Source of the DNA: Drosophila persimilis
Taxonomy: Eukaryota; Arthropoda; Insecta; Diptera; Drosophilidae
Length of the DNA stretch: 64,000 nt
Reading direction: 5' to 3'
Assembly (NCBI RefSeq): GCF_003286085.1
Contig: NW_020825358.1
Location: 1,099,501-1,163,500 of the forward strand
The notes beneath the pieces were generated by a model. It ran no database searches and was not told where the DNA came from. It worked only from the letters and a program-made list of their open reading frames with translations. A program made the translations under genes and the position numbers. Position 1 is the first letter of the stretch, and each line of letters starts with the position of its first letter. Below are positions 1-12,900 of the stretch, in pieces.

Positions 1-2476
1 TTAGGGCGTATGACAACAGCGAGTGGGTGGCCCATGAAGGAGGCGTGGTTCCTGGCCACTTTAGGCCCAGTTCGCTGTAAAAAGTTAGTTAGTTTTTGGA
101 TAGGAACGGTGATGGGGGTGGTGTTTTTGGTGTTTCTGGTGTTTCTGGGAGGCCAGCACTTTGCTTTTGGCTTGCCTTTCGTTTCGTCTCGTTTCGTTCC
201 GTCTCGTGTTTGGTTTTGGATTCGTTTTTTTTTTTTTTTTTAGTTTTTTAAATGCAATCTTTTAAGTGCTTTTTGGTTGCAGGGGGGGCGACAGGGGGAG
301 AAACAGCAGCAACAGCAGCAGCGACTTTTAATGGCACTCGGCTGTGGCCTCAATTAAAATGACGAGCTGCAAGCCAACCTCTCTGCTCTGCCAGACCTAC
401 AGACCTCTATTCCTTTCCTCTTTGGGCCCTTCCCGAACAGACCTCTATTCCTCTTCAGAACGTTCTCTCCAGAGGCAAATCTTCAGCTGCACTTCCCCTG
501 AAGAACCTTTCCTTCGGGGCCATTAATGCCTTTGCAGAACCTTTTCCTTCAGATCTTCAGTTGCATTTCGCTCTAGACCCTTTTTCTCCAGATCTTCAGG
601 CCCTTTCCCGGTTAGCTCCTTCAGGAGCCTTTTCCACACATCCCGCCCAACAAATTAAATGCCAATTCTGCTTCACAACTTTTCAATTACCAATTACAAT
701 TGATGTTCAAAATTGGGTTATACGTGTAGCACTTCTTCTTAGCCTTTTGTTTTATTTACTTCGTTTAATTGAAAAATATTTCAGTAACTATCGGAGTACA
801 CCCCCCCTCTCCCTCTGCAGCCCCATCCCCGTTCTCTCCCTTTCTCTCCCTCTCTCTTCAAGCCAAACCACAGCAAAAGCTGTCTTGCTCTTTTCGGTTT
901 CTTTTGAATTTTTCATGTGGCAAAGTTCAAGAAATGTAATAAATACAATTTTATTGCCACATTTTTTGGGGGCTGATTGTTGTTCTTGTACTTGTTTCTG
1001 TGGCTCAGCTGCATTTACAACAAATTTCAGTGGAGGGGCGAGCATGGTCGAGGAGGGGTGGGGGGAACATTTGCTGCATTGGCGCAGCATTGAATGAATT
1101 TTCGAGGCATAATAAATTTTCCCGGGGTCGGTCTGTTCGCAGCTTTCAGCAATTTTCCTTCGAAGTAAAATTTATTTTGCGCCGTTTTTTGAACAGAAAC
1201 GATGTTTGTTAAATATAATAAATTTCCGGTTTTGTATTTGTTCTTCTTTGTTTTTGTAATTTTGGTTTTTTTTTTTTCTTCTTTTTTGGTAATTTAATGA
1301 AATTTATGAATGCCATGCCGTTTGTTTTGAGGCTGATTGTCGCGTACGCCAGGGCGTATGAATGATGCTGGGTGGACATTTTGGAAGATCTTCTTAATGC
1401 TTAAAGAAATAACCATGGTTTGCAGTAAATATAAAGTTTCAACTGTATTTGGCTCTTCTTAAAAACTCCTCCAAACATTTGTCAGTTGTTTTACCTTTCA
1501 GCACCAATAAAAAGCGAACTTTAAGTGCATTTTGCTTTCATAAAACTTTCCCCAGATATTTATTTATTTTAATTGAAAATTCTAAAATTCATTTGAAAGT
1601 TTTCATTATTATTATTAGCATTTCCCTTAGTTTACGACTACACTTAATGAATATACTTCGGCCCATCCCTTTTTTTTTTGAGGGCCTGCCTTCCCTTTCT
1701 CAGAACTTCTTTTCTGGCCAATTAGACAATGGCTCTTGGCTCCTGGCTCTGGGTATTGGTGGCGTGGGGGCGTGGGGGGGTGGCTCAAATCAATAGTTAA
1801 GAAAACTTTATTACCGCCAAATTAGACTTGTAAGTAGAAGTACTTCCAACTTGGTTAAGTCCCAGGGCCCATCACCATCTCTAACCCGACATCCGACAAT
1901 TTTATGGGGCTGGGCTCTTCAGACTTGACTTCATCACAAATTGAGCACATTAATAGAATTTTCTGGCCTTTGTTTATGGGCAAAGTTTTTGGTTTTTTCC
2001 CCTATCCTATACTATCCTATCCCATACAGTCTGTTGGGTTAAATCTTCTTTATTATAATTAGGTGTATAATTACCTATGAAGAAAGGGTTCTTCTTCAGA
2101 GAGAGAGAGAGCAATGGAGAGAGAAAGTTCGAGAAGGCACAAACTTTTTCTGTCTAAGATTTCATCATAATTTTTTCGCATAATTTTCGTTCTAGTTTGC
2201 TCTCTTCAGAGTAGAGTTTGACTGCCAATAATAATGAGCAAAGATTTCTGACGCCAAGCGAACGATGGCGAAAGATGGAAAAAATATCAAAAATTATTCA
2301 GCGCAGAGAAGTGGGAATGGGAATTGGTTTTTGGGGGGGAAAAACACTTGAGATATGTATGTCTGACATGAACATTGCTTTTTGGCCCTCAGAACGAACT
2401 CTTAGGCCATGTGGGATGTCTGTGTGCGTGTGCGTGTGCGTGTGCGTGGGGGGTTCCCCATTTCTTTTTAAATGTG

Positions 2477-2510
<34 letters not shown>

Positions 2511-4015
2511 CTGGTGTATTGGGGTTCATTGTTACAATTTCATTTCAAGCATATTGGGTTTCAGTCAACGACAATGATGATGACGACAACCGACGACAGT
2601 CTGGTAAAAGAATTTAGCCCAAAGGTCACTTACGAGAACACACAAAACGGAAGCAACCGAAAGAATGAGTAGATGGATGGACAAGGAAGTAGCCGAAAGA
2701 AGGAGTAGATGGATAAGGAAGTGGCAAAAGAAGCACGATAGATGGCTGGAAAGGGAAATAGGGGTAGTCGCCAGGGTGGGATAGATACGGCATCCCGTCC
2801 ATCATCGAATACTTGGAAGCATTTAAAAGATTTGCCTTTCAGATGAAGGTTCTTCATCGTAAACCTTCACTTAAAGTTTGTATGGTGTTCGCCAGTTAAT
2901 CGCTTTCGGAAATGCGGTCAGCATTGTTTTATAGAGACCAGAGTCCTGCCAAGGCTCTTCTCTATGCCCATGCCCATTCATCGTCGAGCGTCGTCGCTGT
3001 CCTTCAGGCTTCAGCCATCACCCTCATCACCCTCATCATCATCATCATCATCATCATCGGTTGTAGTCTCGTTGCCAATATGCCACGTTTAGTCGCCACT
3101 AATCCATCGCGTAAACAATATAAATGTTCCCGACCAGAGCGAGCCGCAGCCGACAGGATATGCTGATTTCAGTGTGTAGTCCTTGGCAGGCAGATTCCCC
3201 CTGGCTCACAAACATCCTTCCATAACCATGCCACGGTTCCCTTTTCCCATGGGCCATTGTGCGACGCGGACGGACTCCTTTTGTTTAACTAAAGGATTTA
3301 AAGTTTTTGTTTTGCTTTTTGCATTCATTTCAGCGACGTTCGTCATTCATTGTGCAGCCGTATGTGTGGCCCTGTGTGTGTGTGTGTGTGTGAGAGCCGC
3401 CATATTGAAATCAATGTTGGAGGCGGCCTCCGTTCCGTTCCGTTCCGTTCGGTTCCATTCTGGTCCCTCCTCCCACCACTCATCGGACCGCGCGCTACGC
3501 TTTAGCATTGTTCGCATATTTTTATTAATAGTCGCGCGTTGTCTGCAATTTTCCTTTACCCCTCTCCATACGCCCACCTTCCATTCCTCTTTTGCTCACT
3601 CTCTCCCTCTCTCTCTTTCCCTCTTCAATTCATTGCAGTAGTCCCCAGGAAAAACTTCGTCATGGATTGGGAATCTCATTCGACGCAGTATACCTCCATC
3701 GTTGGGGTTTATGAATTGCAAATGGTTTTTCTGCTTTTTGCCTTTTGCGCTTAGCAATCATTTAATATGCCGACGTGCCGAGAAAATGAGTTGTTTATAA
3801 AGCTCGGCGATTGCAGTGCTTTGAATCGTTTGCCGGTATGTGTGTGGACGGGTTGGACGGGTTGGACGGGTTGGACGGCGGCTCTATGGGTGTGGCTGTC
3901 GGCTGTGGGTGCAAGAGGTGCGCTTTTGGGAGCAGGTCAATGTGCAAGCTGTTGATGAGGGGTTTCGGAATTGACAATTTTATTTCTGTATTGGATTTGA
4001 GGAATTTTTAAGAAG
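1..4015. other. Noncoding flank or upstream intron, no gene seen
   Basis: No open frame here has coding character: the longest are short and run through pyrimidine or GT tracts. Contents: a T17 run near 225-241, a CT-rich stretch at 800-860, a (TGTGCG)n/(TG)n microsatellite at 2421-2510, an (ATC)n run at 3032-3058, a short GT run near 3375-3392, and a minisatellite of about 9 bp (unit GGACGGGTT, about four copies) at 3845-3879. I cannot tell whether this lies upstream of the gene or within a first intron. Confidence 0.6.
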
Positions 4016-4270
4016 TATAACAGTTGATATAACAGTTTAATGAGAGTGTTTAACAGGGAAACTGATTTTTATGCATTTTGTTTGGGTTTACGGTATATAC
4101 GATTTTTACTGAATTTAGCTAAAGAAAATTTCAATTTTATAAAGAACGAGATTTATCTCTTCTCCTTATTTTGAAGAGTATAACAGTTTTGAATACAGCA
4201 TAACAGATTTTGAGACCAACATTAGTTTTTATGCATTTTTCTTCTGTATAACAGTTTTGTACTTGTATAA
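4016..4270 (+). repeat. Dispersed TATAACAG motif array
   Basis: Copies of TATAACAG or close variants occur at 4016, 4028, 4179, about 4199 (CATAACAG) and 4247, with degenerate forms at about 4050 (TTTAACAG) and 4264 (TATAACAC). Most are followed by TTT. The spacing is irregular and the intervening DNA is AT-rich and unique, so this is not a simple microsatellite. It may be an eroded tandem repeat or a cluster of binding sites. No function is assigned. Confidence 0.5.
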
Positions 4271-4274
4271 CACT

Positions 4275-5332
4275 AAAGATTGTACGGTATTGAGCCAGGA
4301 AATCCCCTTTGCAGTTGTCTACAGACTTTCTCCACTCCTTTTATTATCTTTTTCCATCATCTAAGATCCTCCCTGACGTACGAGTTCGAGTATGGACCTG
4401 CAACACTTTCCTTGTGGGGGGCATCATCCAACAACAATTCGGTAAACTAATTACGCTTCCACTTCACCAGTCTAGACAATTTCGGATGAATATTTTGCGC
4501 TTAAGAATCTCATTTTTGGAAATGCTCTCACTGCCCCGTAATTAACTCTGCCCCCGAGAAGAACTTTCACTCGACTTGGCTTTAATTAAAGCCATCTCAA
4601 TAAGCACTCGGAGAGCACATAAACATCATCTCCCTCTCTCGGTGGCACGATGGAAACTTTTGGTCAAACTTATGCAAAAGCTTCAACTGGTACTCTACAG
4701 CCTCCAACTCTTGCTGGAGGCTCCATCTCATCTCATCCCACCCGGCCGGTCCATTCCTGTACCCACACCCCTGCAGATTTCACACGTTAATTTGCAATTG
4801 CTCCCGGAAGGCAAAAATGTTAATAGCGAAAAACCCAACGTACTCTGGAGAAGAGAAGAATTTTGTGCGTTGGCAGCAGACCCACATCCACCACCCAACA
4901 CCCACCACCCACATCCCACCATCTCTCTCTCTTTTCTCTCTGTCACTCTCGTGCAATCGCTTCTTCTCTATCTTTTCGAGTGACGCACGAAAGTATGCAA
5001 TGAAAATTTTACAATTTACGCGTGCAAAAGTTTATGAGCGTATCTCGAGGCGGCATTAGGTTGTGCTGCTCCGCACACCCCGTGCCCCGTGCCACGTACC
5101 CCATACCCCTTTCCCTGTTTCCCCATACCCCGTTGGTGATGGGTGCTGCTGGGTAGGGGATGTTGACAATGACAAGCAATTAATGTTGCGGAAAATTGTG
5201 GCGCGAAAACGGCCAAGAAACAAAGAAAGAGCGAGGAATGCCGAGGCAGCAAGGAGTGTGAAAGCCTGAGAAGGAAAATCCACTAAACCGTTTTAAAGTT
5301 TTGCATAGCTTCAGGCACATAAGGAGATTTTC

Positions 5333-5363
<31 letters not shown>

Positions 5364-8300
5364 TTGCAGATGTTTGCGTGAGGCCCCTAGCCCCGACCAT
5401 CCCTCGTCCGTTAATTAAATCTTTATTATTAGTTGTAATTAGATATTTATTATAAGCAATAAAGGAATATAAAACAAAACACAACAGGACATACATAAGG
5501 ATATGCATATATGTATGTGTGTGTGTGTGTGTGTGTGGGTATTTGTACAGGTGTTTTTGCACCCGAAAAAACAGCACCCGCTCACGGCAACACCACAATT
5601 TATTATGTCATGTCAAAATCTTTGGTAGAATGCATCACAGACAGGAAGAGAGAGGGGGGGCGGACGGAGAAAAACACCAGAAAGAGTGGGGGGGAACGAA
5701 AAGACAAGGCGAACAGGAGGAGGCGTGAGGAGTGTGTGAAAAAACTTGGGGAAAATGTTTTTGCCGGGATTTAGGTAAGAAAAAAAAGGCACAAGCAAAA
5801 GCAAGTGAGCAAAAATATTTGTAGCCAAAAGTAGCTCGGGGAAAATGCACGGAAAATGTCACCCAAGGGTGCAGAGGAGGTGGAGCTGTGGTGGTTTGGG
5901 TTCCGTTTTGGGTTGAAGAAGTAGTACAGCTGTCCGCCCCCTTGTCGTCTGGGGTCTGGGTCTGGGGTCTGGGGTCTGCGTTCTGGGGTCTGTGTGCTGT
6001 GTGCTGTGATGAGAAATAGTTGCAGCTGCTGTGACATACGCGTTTGCTGCATTAAAGGATTACCCACAAAACTTGGCAGAGGGATGAAAAGAGTGACGAT
6101 AAAGGGTACGAGGTAGAGGTGCATTTCCGGGGCGGAAAAACTTCTTTGAAAGTTAAGTTTTTAATCATTTTTCAGTCAACACATACGACCATAGAATGGG
6201 ACGACAAAAAACACACACACACACACACATACACCCAACGTTGTTCGTTTTTATTCGCCTTGGCATGCTTTACATTTGCCATCCATCCATACATCTATCT
6301 CTTTCCAAACTAGCTCTCTCTATCACTCTCACTAGCCACCACTTACCCCGTTCGCTGTGCCCCTTTGTCCCCGCTCTACCTAACTGAGTATATCCCTTTC
6401 AATTTCCTCATCTCCTGCCTCTCTGTTGGGGCATATTTTTTTTTGGGAAGATTAATCATGCGCAGCGCATCAAGTAAGTTGGAATACTCGTGGAAAATGG
6501 CTTCGAATCTATGGAAAAGTGGGCGTTCCATGTGGCTGGCTTGTGGGTGTGGCATGTTTTGCACGAATGTGTAAAGTTTTCCCCAGTTTTGGGAAGATAA
6601 ATGATACAATTACTTAACTAGTAACATTTCCAGGGACAGATTTAGTTGGCATTCAGATATAAAGAGAGTTTCGGGAATGGGTACCGATTTTTGGGGGGCG
6701 TTTCAGTCATATATCCGTTTAGTCTTCAACAAAAAATAATCAAATTCAATTCATTCCAGCGCACTGAACTCAAAAACTAATTTCAATTTAATTTAATTTA
6801 TTTATTACCAATTATTTGCCATGCCAAAGGAAACTTCCCAAGGAAGCCCAGGATGTTCGCTCAACTCAATTATAAAATGCCCAAACCACATGAATCATGA
6901 TTAAAAGTTGACCAAAATCAAACGAAATCAGGCTGCATATATTATATATGTATGTATATGTCTTGAGATATTTCTTTGGCTGACTTTCCAGAAGGAGTGG
7001 CATGGCACTTATCAACACATTAACAAACACACACAAATTGCTCGGCAATTAGCAAAGCGAGAGAGAGCGAGAGGGAGCGAGAGGGAGAGAGAGGGGGGAA
7101 CATTAATGATGAAATATTAAACAGAGCAAAGGAAAAGCGAAATGTGAATGAATAATGCAGCATGGGGCATGGCAGGCAGCCTAGGCAGCCTTACAGAATG
7201 CTCTTTCAATGTTCGCTGTAATTCCCAGCCCAAAAACTACTGCAACAATTTGTTTTTGCTGTTGCAGATACTGATGTTGCTGCTGCCTCTGCTCTCTCTG
7301 CTCGTTGTTCGATAACAATTTGTAGTTGCAACAACAAAAGCAGCTTGTAATGCTGTAGAGGGCGGAGTGGTCGGAAGGGACCTAACACAAGCGATACAAT
7401 ACCATAAAGAATGGATTGACTTCGAGAGCCGACCTTGTAGATACCTTTCCAAAGGAAACAGTGAGGGTTAGGCAAGGACTAAGAACATAACCCTCAAGGA
7501 CCTCAAGGAATGACAACTGTTGATGCTTTGAAGGAATATTAGGATATACCGTAATATTTGTGCTTGCAGAAATCCGAATACCTTTTCCGCAAAGTGTATA
7601 AAAATGTTGCCGTCAATTTCATTTCATTTTCATTCACTTTGTTGTTGGTGGTGGTGGTGCTGCTCCTGGCGATGTTGCTGCTGCATTTTCCGCCATTTGG
7701 CTGCTGCCGATAACAACTGCAGAGCTGCAGAACAGCAGCAGAAGCATCAGTAACGTGGTTTGGGGCAAGGGGCAACATCAACTGCCAAACAGTATTTAGG
7801 CGGTTAAATATATATGAACTACAATTGCAGTAGCAGCAGCAGCAGCATCCGCACTAGCAACAGCAGCAGCAACAGCAGCAACAGCAGCAACATGAGCAAT
7901 TTCCTCGCTGCTGCAAACAAATTGAAACTTTTGCTACTTAAGAGAATGTTGCACATTCGTTACGAGACCCCGAAAGAGCAGCCCACCCAAAAAAGCCAAA
8001 AATGTATATATTAAATGAATTGCAACAAAATTTTGTGCAACGTTGCACGGTTCTGCTGCTGCTGCTGCTGTGTGGGTGATTTGAAGAAAAGCCAGAAGCA
8101 ATGCCAATGGCAGTGGGCCTTTCCCATAGGCTGTGTGTGTGTGTGTGTGTGTGGAAAGTTGGGACCCCTCGAACGTGCGACATTTGAAACAGAAACCGGA
8201 AATTGGAATTGCAATTTATGCTCATCGCGTGTTGCACATTTTCCGCTCTTCCGCTCAACTCGATTCTCGTTTCAGGGGGCTACGTTTTCGATTCGATTTT

Positions 8301-9884
8301 GAGTTCGTTTCGGGTTCGTTTTGTACTCGTTTCAATTAGGTTTCGTTGCTGTGTATCTGGAGAAGGATTCCTTCCATGGGATTCACAATTCTGACTCGAT
8401 TTTATTTTTTATTTTTGTCTGGGTTATCACTATAATCTATTTTCGGGTCATAAGCATAAGGTCAACACATGCCATTTATTACCGTTACACAGTGCCACCC
8501 TCCCGCCGCCCCCAAAATGTTTGTAATTAGATGGAGGCGTGGCAGTATGTGGATGTGTGGGTGTGTGGATGCCACACGACCGAAGGGCAGGCCGTCCTTT
8601 AAATGGGTCAGGCGGCAATTTTTGGTATTTTATCTGTTCTGTAAATGTTCAGAATTTATGTGTGACATAGAGCGGGGTATTGTGGGGCGGTGGTTGAGAA
8701 GGATATTAATTTTCGCAACATTTTCTGATGTATTTATGGGGGGGAGGGGGTCCCAATAGCAGAGAGGAAAATTGAAATAGGAATGCACAGAAATTTAAAG
8801 AACATTCTTGGGTGGGTCCAAGACTTTAATCGAACCAATTAGGGTTTAATCAACGGCTTAGCCTAACACTCTCTTCCCCCGACTATCCCGACTCCCGACT
8901 GCTTGTCTCTTTTGCCCTGCACTCCTTTCTCCTGTTTCGCAGCTCCTGTTGGGGTAACCTTTAATTTCCCTAACTAAAGGACAACAAACAGGGCTTTGTC
9001 ATGGGAGACCCAGAGACACTAACAGGGCCAACAAAAATCGACAACTAAAATTGGCTGGGGAATAACCCCAGAGCCCCCTGTTTGAACCCCCCCAACCCCC
9101 AATCCCCGCTAAGACCCGCTCTCCGTTGGCAGCCTTGAATTACACGAATGTCCTGTCAAAAATACTTAACACTAAAGGAGAGAGAAAAAAACGAGTACAG
9201 CAGGAGGAGGACTGCACAGGAGGACCAGAAGGGAATTGCCAGTGACAGGTCCAAATGAGACTCATCCTGGCGGGTGGCGGGGGGCGGCCCACTTTAAACT
9301 GCCGTTATTTATTGAGTACATTGAGGCCTAAAGCTCTCCATTTCGCCCGCCCCACGACTTCTTGGCCTTGGCTTTCTTCTTTTTCTCCTTTTGGTTTTCA
9401 TTATTCGAAGCGTTTTTGAGGACGGGGCATGGAACATTTGCTGCCCAGCCAAGCGAGACACTCCAAAATGGAAGCGACAGGACTGGGCGGGGAGGAGGGA
9501 GAGGGGTTATAGAAGGATATAGAAAGAAAGCAGGAGTTGCTTGCTCCTTCTGCCAGGTGGAATTTTCTGTGGGCAATGTCCTGTGGCGCATGATAAACGC
9601 AGCTCTTTTGCCCTTTTTAAATATGCCCTCAAGTGGCCAAAAGATATACGGATATGCGGATACTTGCTCCCTCCTGCGCCCCCCCATTCACCATCTCTAT
9701 ATATAGAGATATTCTTTTTTGTGCTGATAAATTTAATAAATCAGGCAATTGTTTTCGCAGAGAAGAGCGCAAGGGAGTGGGGGAAAATGCAATCGTTTGT
9801 ATATAATAGATGGCATTTTATTTATGGCCTTCTGCCTCCTGGCTAATGAATGCTTATTAATAATGCGATTAGGGATATACGCCT
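4275..9884. other. Noncoding, microsatellite-rich stretch
   Basis: No gene recognised. It holds (CA)n at 5334-5360, (GT)n at 5516-5537, a minisatellite of about 7 bp (TCTGGGG) at 5948-5996, (AC)n at 6211-6229, GAGA-type purine repeats at 7058-7095, imperfect AGC/AAC (opa) repeats at 7832-7893, (CTG)n near 8053-8070 and (GT)n at 8132-8153. The opa-type repeats are not inside a frame bounded by credible splice sites, so I read them as noncoding. A pyrimidine-to-purine switch at 9356-9520 gives open frames on both strands with no coding signature. Confidence 0.55.
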
Positions 9885-9912
9885 GGGGGGGGGGGGGGGG
9901 GGGGGGGGGGGG
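9885..9912 (+). repeat. Poly(G) run, 28 bases
   Basis: An uninterrupted run of 28 G on the + strand sits in otherwise AT-rich DNA. It can form a G-quadruplex and is a slippage and sequencing hotspot, so the assembled length may not be exact. Confidence 0.9.
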
Positions 9913-12900
9913 CTACCGGCGGGGAGAAGGGATAGATAGTGGATTTCACTCGGCTTTAGCTGCTACTCGTGCAATATATGTGAGGGAAATTCCCACTCAA
10001 CCGAATGCTCAATCAAATTAGCTTAAATCAAATCAGAGCCAAGCCACTCGCAGGACTCGGAGTCTTTCTCTCTCCCTCTCTCTCTCTCTCTGTGTTCTAG
10101 GATAATTCAATTTGAAAGCCCTGTGAGAAAGAAGTAAACCTCTTAAACAGAGGACAAATACATTTTCCAGGCTATTATTTGTCCTTTTTTTTATACATAC
10201 ATATATATAGAAAGAAAAGGGTTTTCCCATGGAAGAGTTCTCTTTTGAAAAGGGCAAACAATAAAAGGAATTTCACGTTACCGATTCCGAAAGCTGTTTT
10301 CTGTTCGCACAGATGTTTACGCGGTTTAAAGCTCGTTAGCGCTGGAAAGCAGGGTATAGAATGGGATGGTTATGCGGTATGCGTGGGGAGGGGTGAGTGG
10401 TGAGGGTGTTGCGGTCCTCTGGTTGAAACATTTGCGGCGGGGGTCTCCATTGCCCTGTGTCTCTCCGGCTGACTGTACGGCAATTTGAAGTCATTTCGGC
10501 CTCGGACTTGAGAGATAATAGAACCCGCCCCGCCCCCCATCCCACACCCACCGCAAATATGGAGGCAAGGAGCTGAGGCAGCATTGTGGCCAAAAGGATT
10601 AATACCAAAGTAGATTAGATTGTCAAAATGCGACAGCTTGCCGCTGCTGCCACTGCCACTGCCACTGCCACTGCCACTGCCACTGCCACTGCTGCTGCGT
10701 GGCAAATTTTACTCCCATTTTTTTGTAGCATTTTTATTTTGGCAGCCTTTTTGGGAGAGAGAGTGGGAAAACCAAAAACTGTAACAGAGTTATCAACATT
10801 TTGACAGCTTCAATTGTGGAACGGAACAGCAACAGAATTATGCACAAAAAAACAATAAGCGGATTTCCCCCAGAGAATTGTCGCATTAAGTACTTAAAAA
10901 TATTTTCAACCGATTCAAAACTTTTTACATATAATATTTATGATTTGAATTGGCCTTAAATTGGGATTAAAATAATTTTAAATAGTTTATAGATGATGAG
11001 CACTTGAAGAATTTTTGTGTCCGGCCTGAAAACACTAGAAATGGATAATATTACTTCATTTATTATAAATTAGAATACGAATTATTATACTCTAGCTCTA
11101 TTTAGAGACCTTTAAAGATGAATTACTTACCATCCTACCTTATTCCTTTGTCTTGTGGCAATCCCTTATCCTTATCCTTATACTTCTCCTCTTTATCCAC
11201 AAGTAAACTCCACTAAGTCGTATATTCCAACTCAAATAATTGATTTTAATGAAGTTTCAATTATGCAAAGTTGACACTTTCAAAGGGGAATCGAATCCCT
11301 TTCCAAATCTCTGGATAAAACTCCTCCTGCAAAAACCAAATCAATCACTCAAAATAGCTTTGATTTTGTCCAAGTTTGGACAGGACTGACTGGCAGCTTC
11401 ATCCACTAATAAAGTTGGTCGTGGAAAAACAATTTGTGGAAAAAACCCGAAAGGAGGGGAATATCTATGAGCCGATATTTGGATACCCTTTGAAGTGGGA
11501 AAGACCTGGTGCTGCTGCCTTCTGCTTTCTTAAGGGTATAAAATGTCGCCTTTTCCATCCACACTTTTCCCCTTGGAGCTATCAATCAAAGGCAAGTAAA
11601 CTTTTGCAGCAACAGTTTCCTTGTATCTTATCCGATCTTTAAGCAATTTTCAAGTGAAGTTTTTTCGTGTGCTATTTCGGGGCATAGCATATAAATTTAT
11701 TAGAATTTCCCCAAGAAATTCATAATCATAATCAACATTTGCAGCTTTAATAACAGAATTATTATCATTGCCGGGGCAGACGAACCCACATTCACATACA
11801 CTGCCAAAAAATCATCTTCCGCCTAATGGATTTTTCCGGGGGTAGGCCCGGGGTATTCCCTTGATATAGAGTTAAGACAAGCTGCCACCACAGCACACCC
11901 ACACCACAGCACACCACACCACAGGATACACATGTGTGAGCGCGTGTGTGTGGGCGGGTGTCTGTGTGTTGCCACTTTGAGTTAATTCCCTTTACTTGGT
12001 CGTAAACTTTACGCATTCACTGTAATCAAATTTTATGAAAATGCTCAGCAAGAGAGTCTGAATTTTCTTTGGATTTTCTTTGGAGGAGGATAGATGCCGG
12101 GTGCCGCCGGGTGGATGGGACACAGATATTCTGTGTGGTGGTGCGATGGTGCGATGGTGTGGGGGGAGTGTGGGGGGGGTGGTGGTGCACTTTAATGTCT
12201 TTTCTGCGGTTGAGTTTGGTTTTTCGGTGGGTGGCGGTCGTGTGGCTCGGTCTTTGCTTGCGGCCTGTGAATGAAAATTTTGCGGCATAGATAATTAAAT
12301 AATAAATTGTTGTAATGTCTACATTTGGCCCCAGCCTCATGCCCCACCCTGTTGCTGCTGCTGCTGCCGCTGCCGCTGCTGCACTGTGTCTGAAAGACCA
12401 TAAATGATTTATATGCACATTGAATGCGTCGACAATAGATTTAATTTAACGATGTCTTGGCGACGATGATGATGATGGCGACGCCGCCATTTTGGCTTCA
12501 CTCCATTCTGTCTTCCTCGTTTCGTTTCGTTTCGTTCCGCCTCGCCCCCTCCTTATTGAGGTAATTACGCGTAAATGTGGGGGGTTTGGGTTATTTTTGG
12601 GGACAGGCAGGGAGGCAGGGAGGCAGGCAGGCGGGCAGGCAGGGCGACATGTTGTGGAAGTCATCTAACAGGCAAGGCAACATCAATATCGTTGCTCCAT
12701 TCCGCATATTAAATCTATGTCATTTTATATAAATTAATTTTCGCCAATGACATTCGATGTCTGCGTGTTGGGTGCAAAATGGATTATCGACATAATACAT
12801 GTGGGCATGTAGGAGGAGGGTTGATGCGGCGCCTTTTTTTCGTGGGGGGGGGAGGGGGTATGTGTGGGAATTGTATTAACGGGCATGACATTAAAAGACA

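Noticed and set aside
5750..5785. TTTAG|GTAAGA as a second ratchet point
   Set aside because: The sequence before it is purine-rich with only a short T run and no branch-point word, and it lies upstream of the first recognised shep exon.
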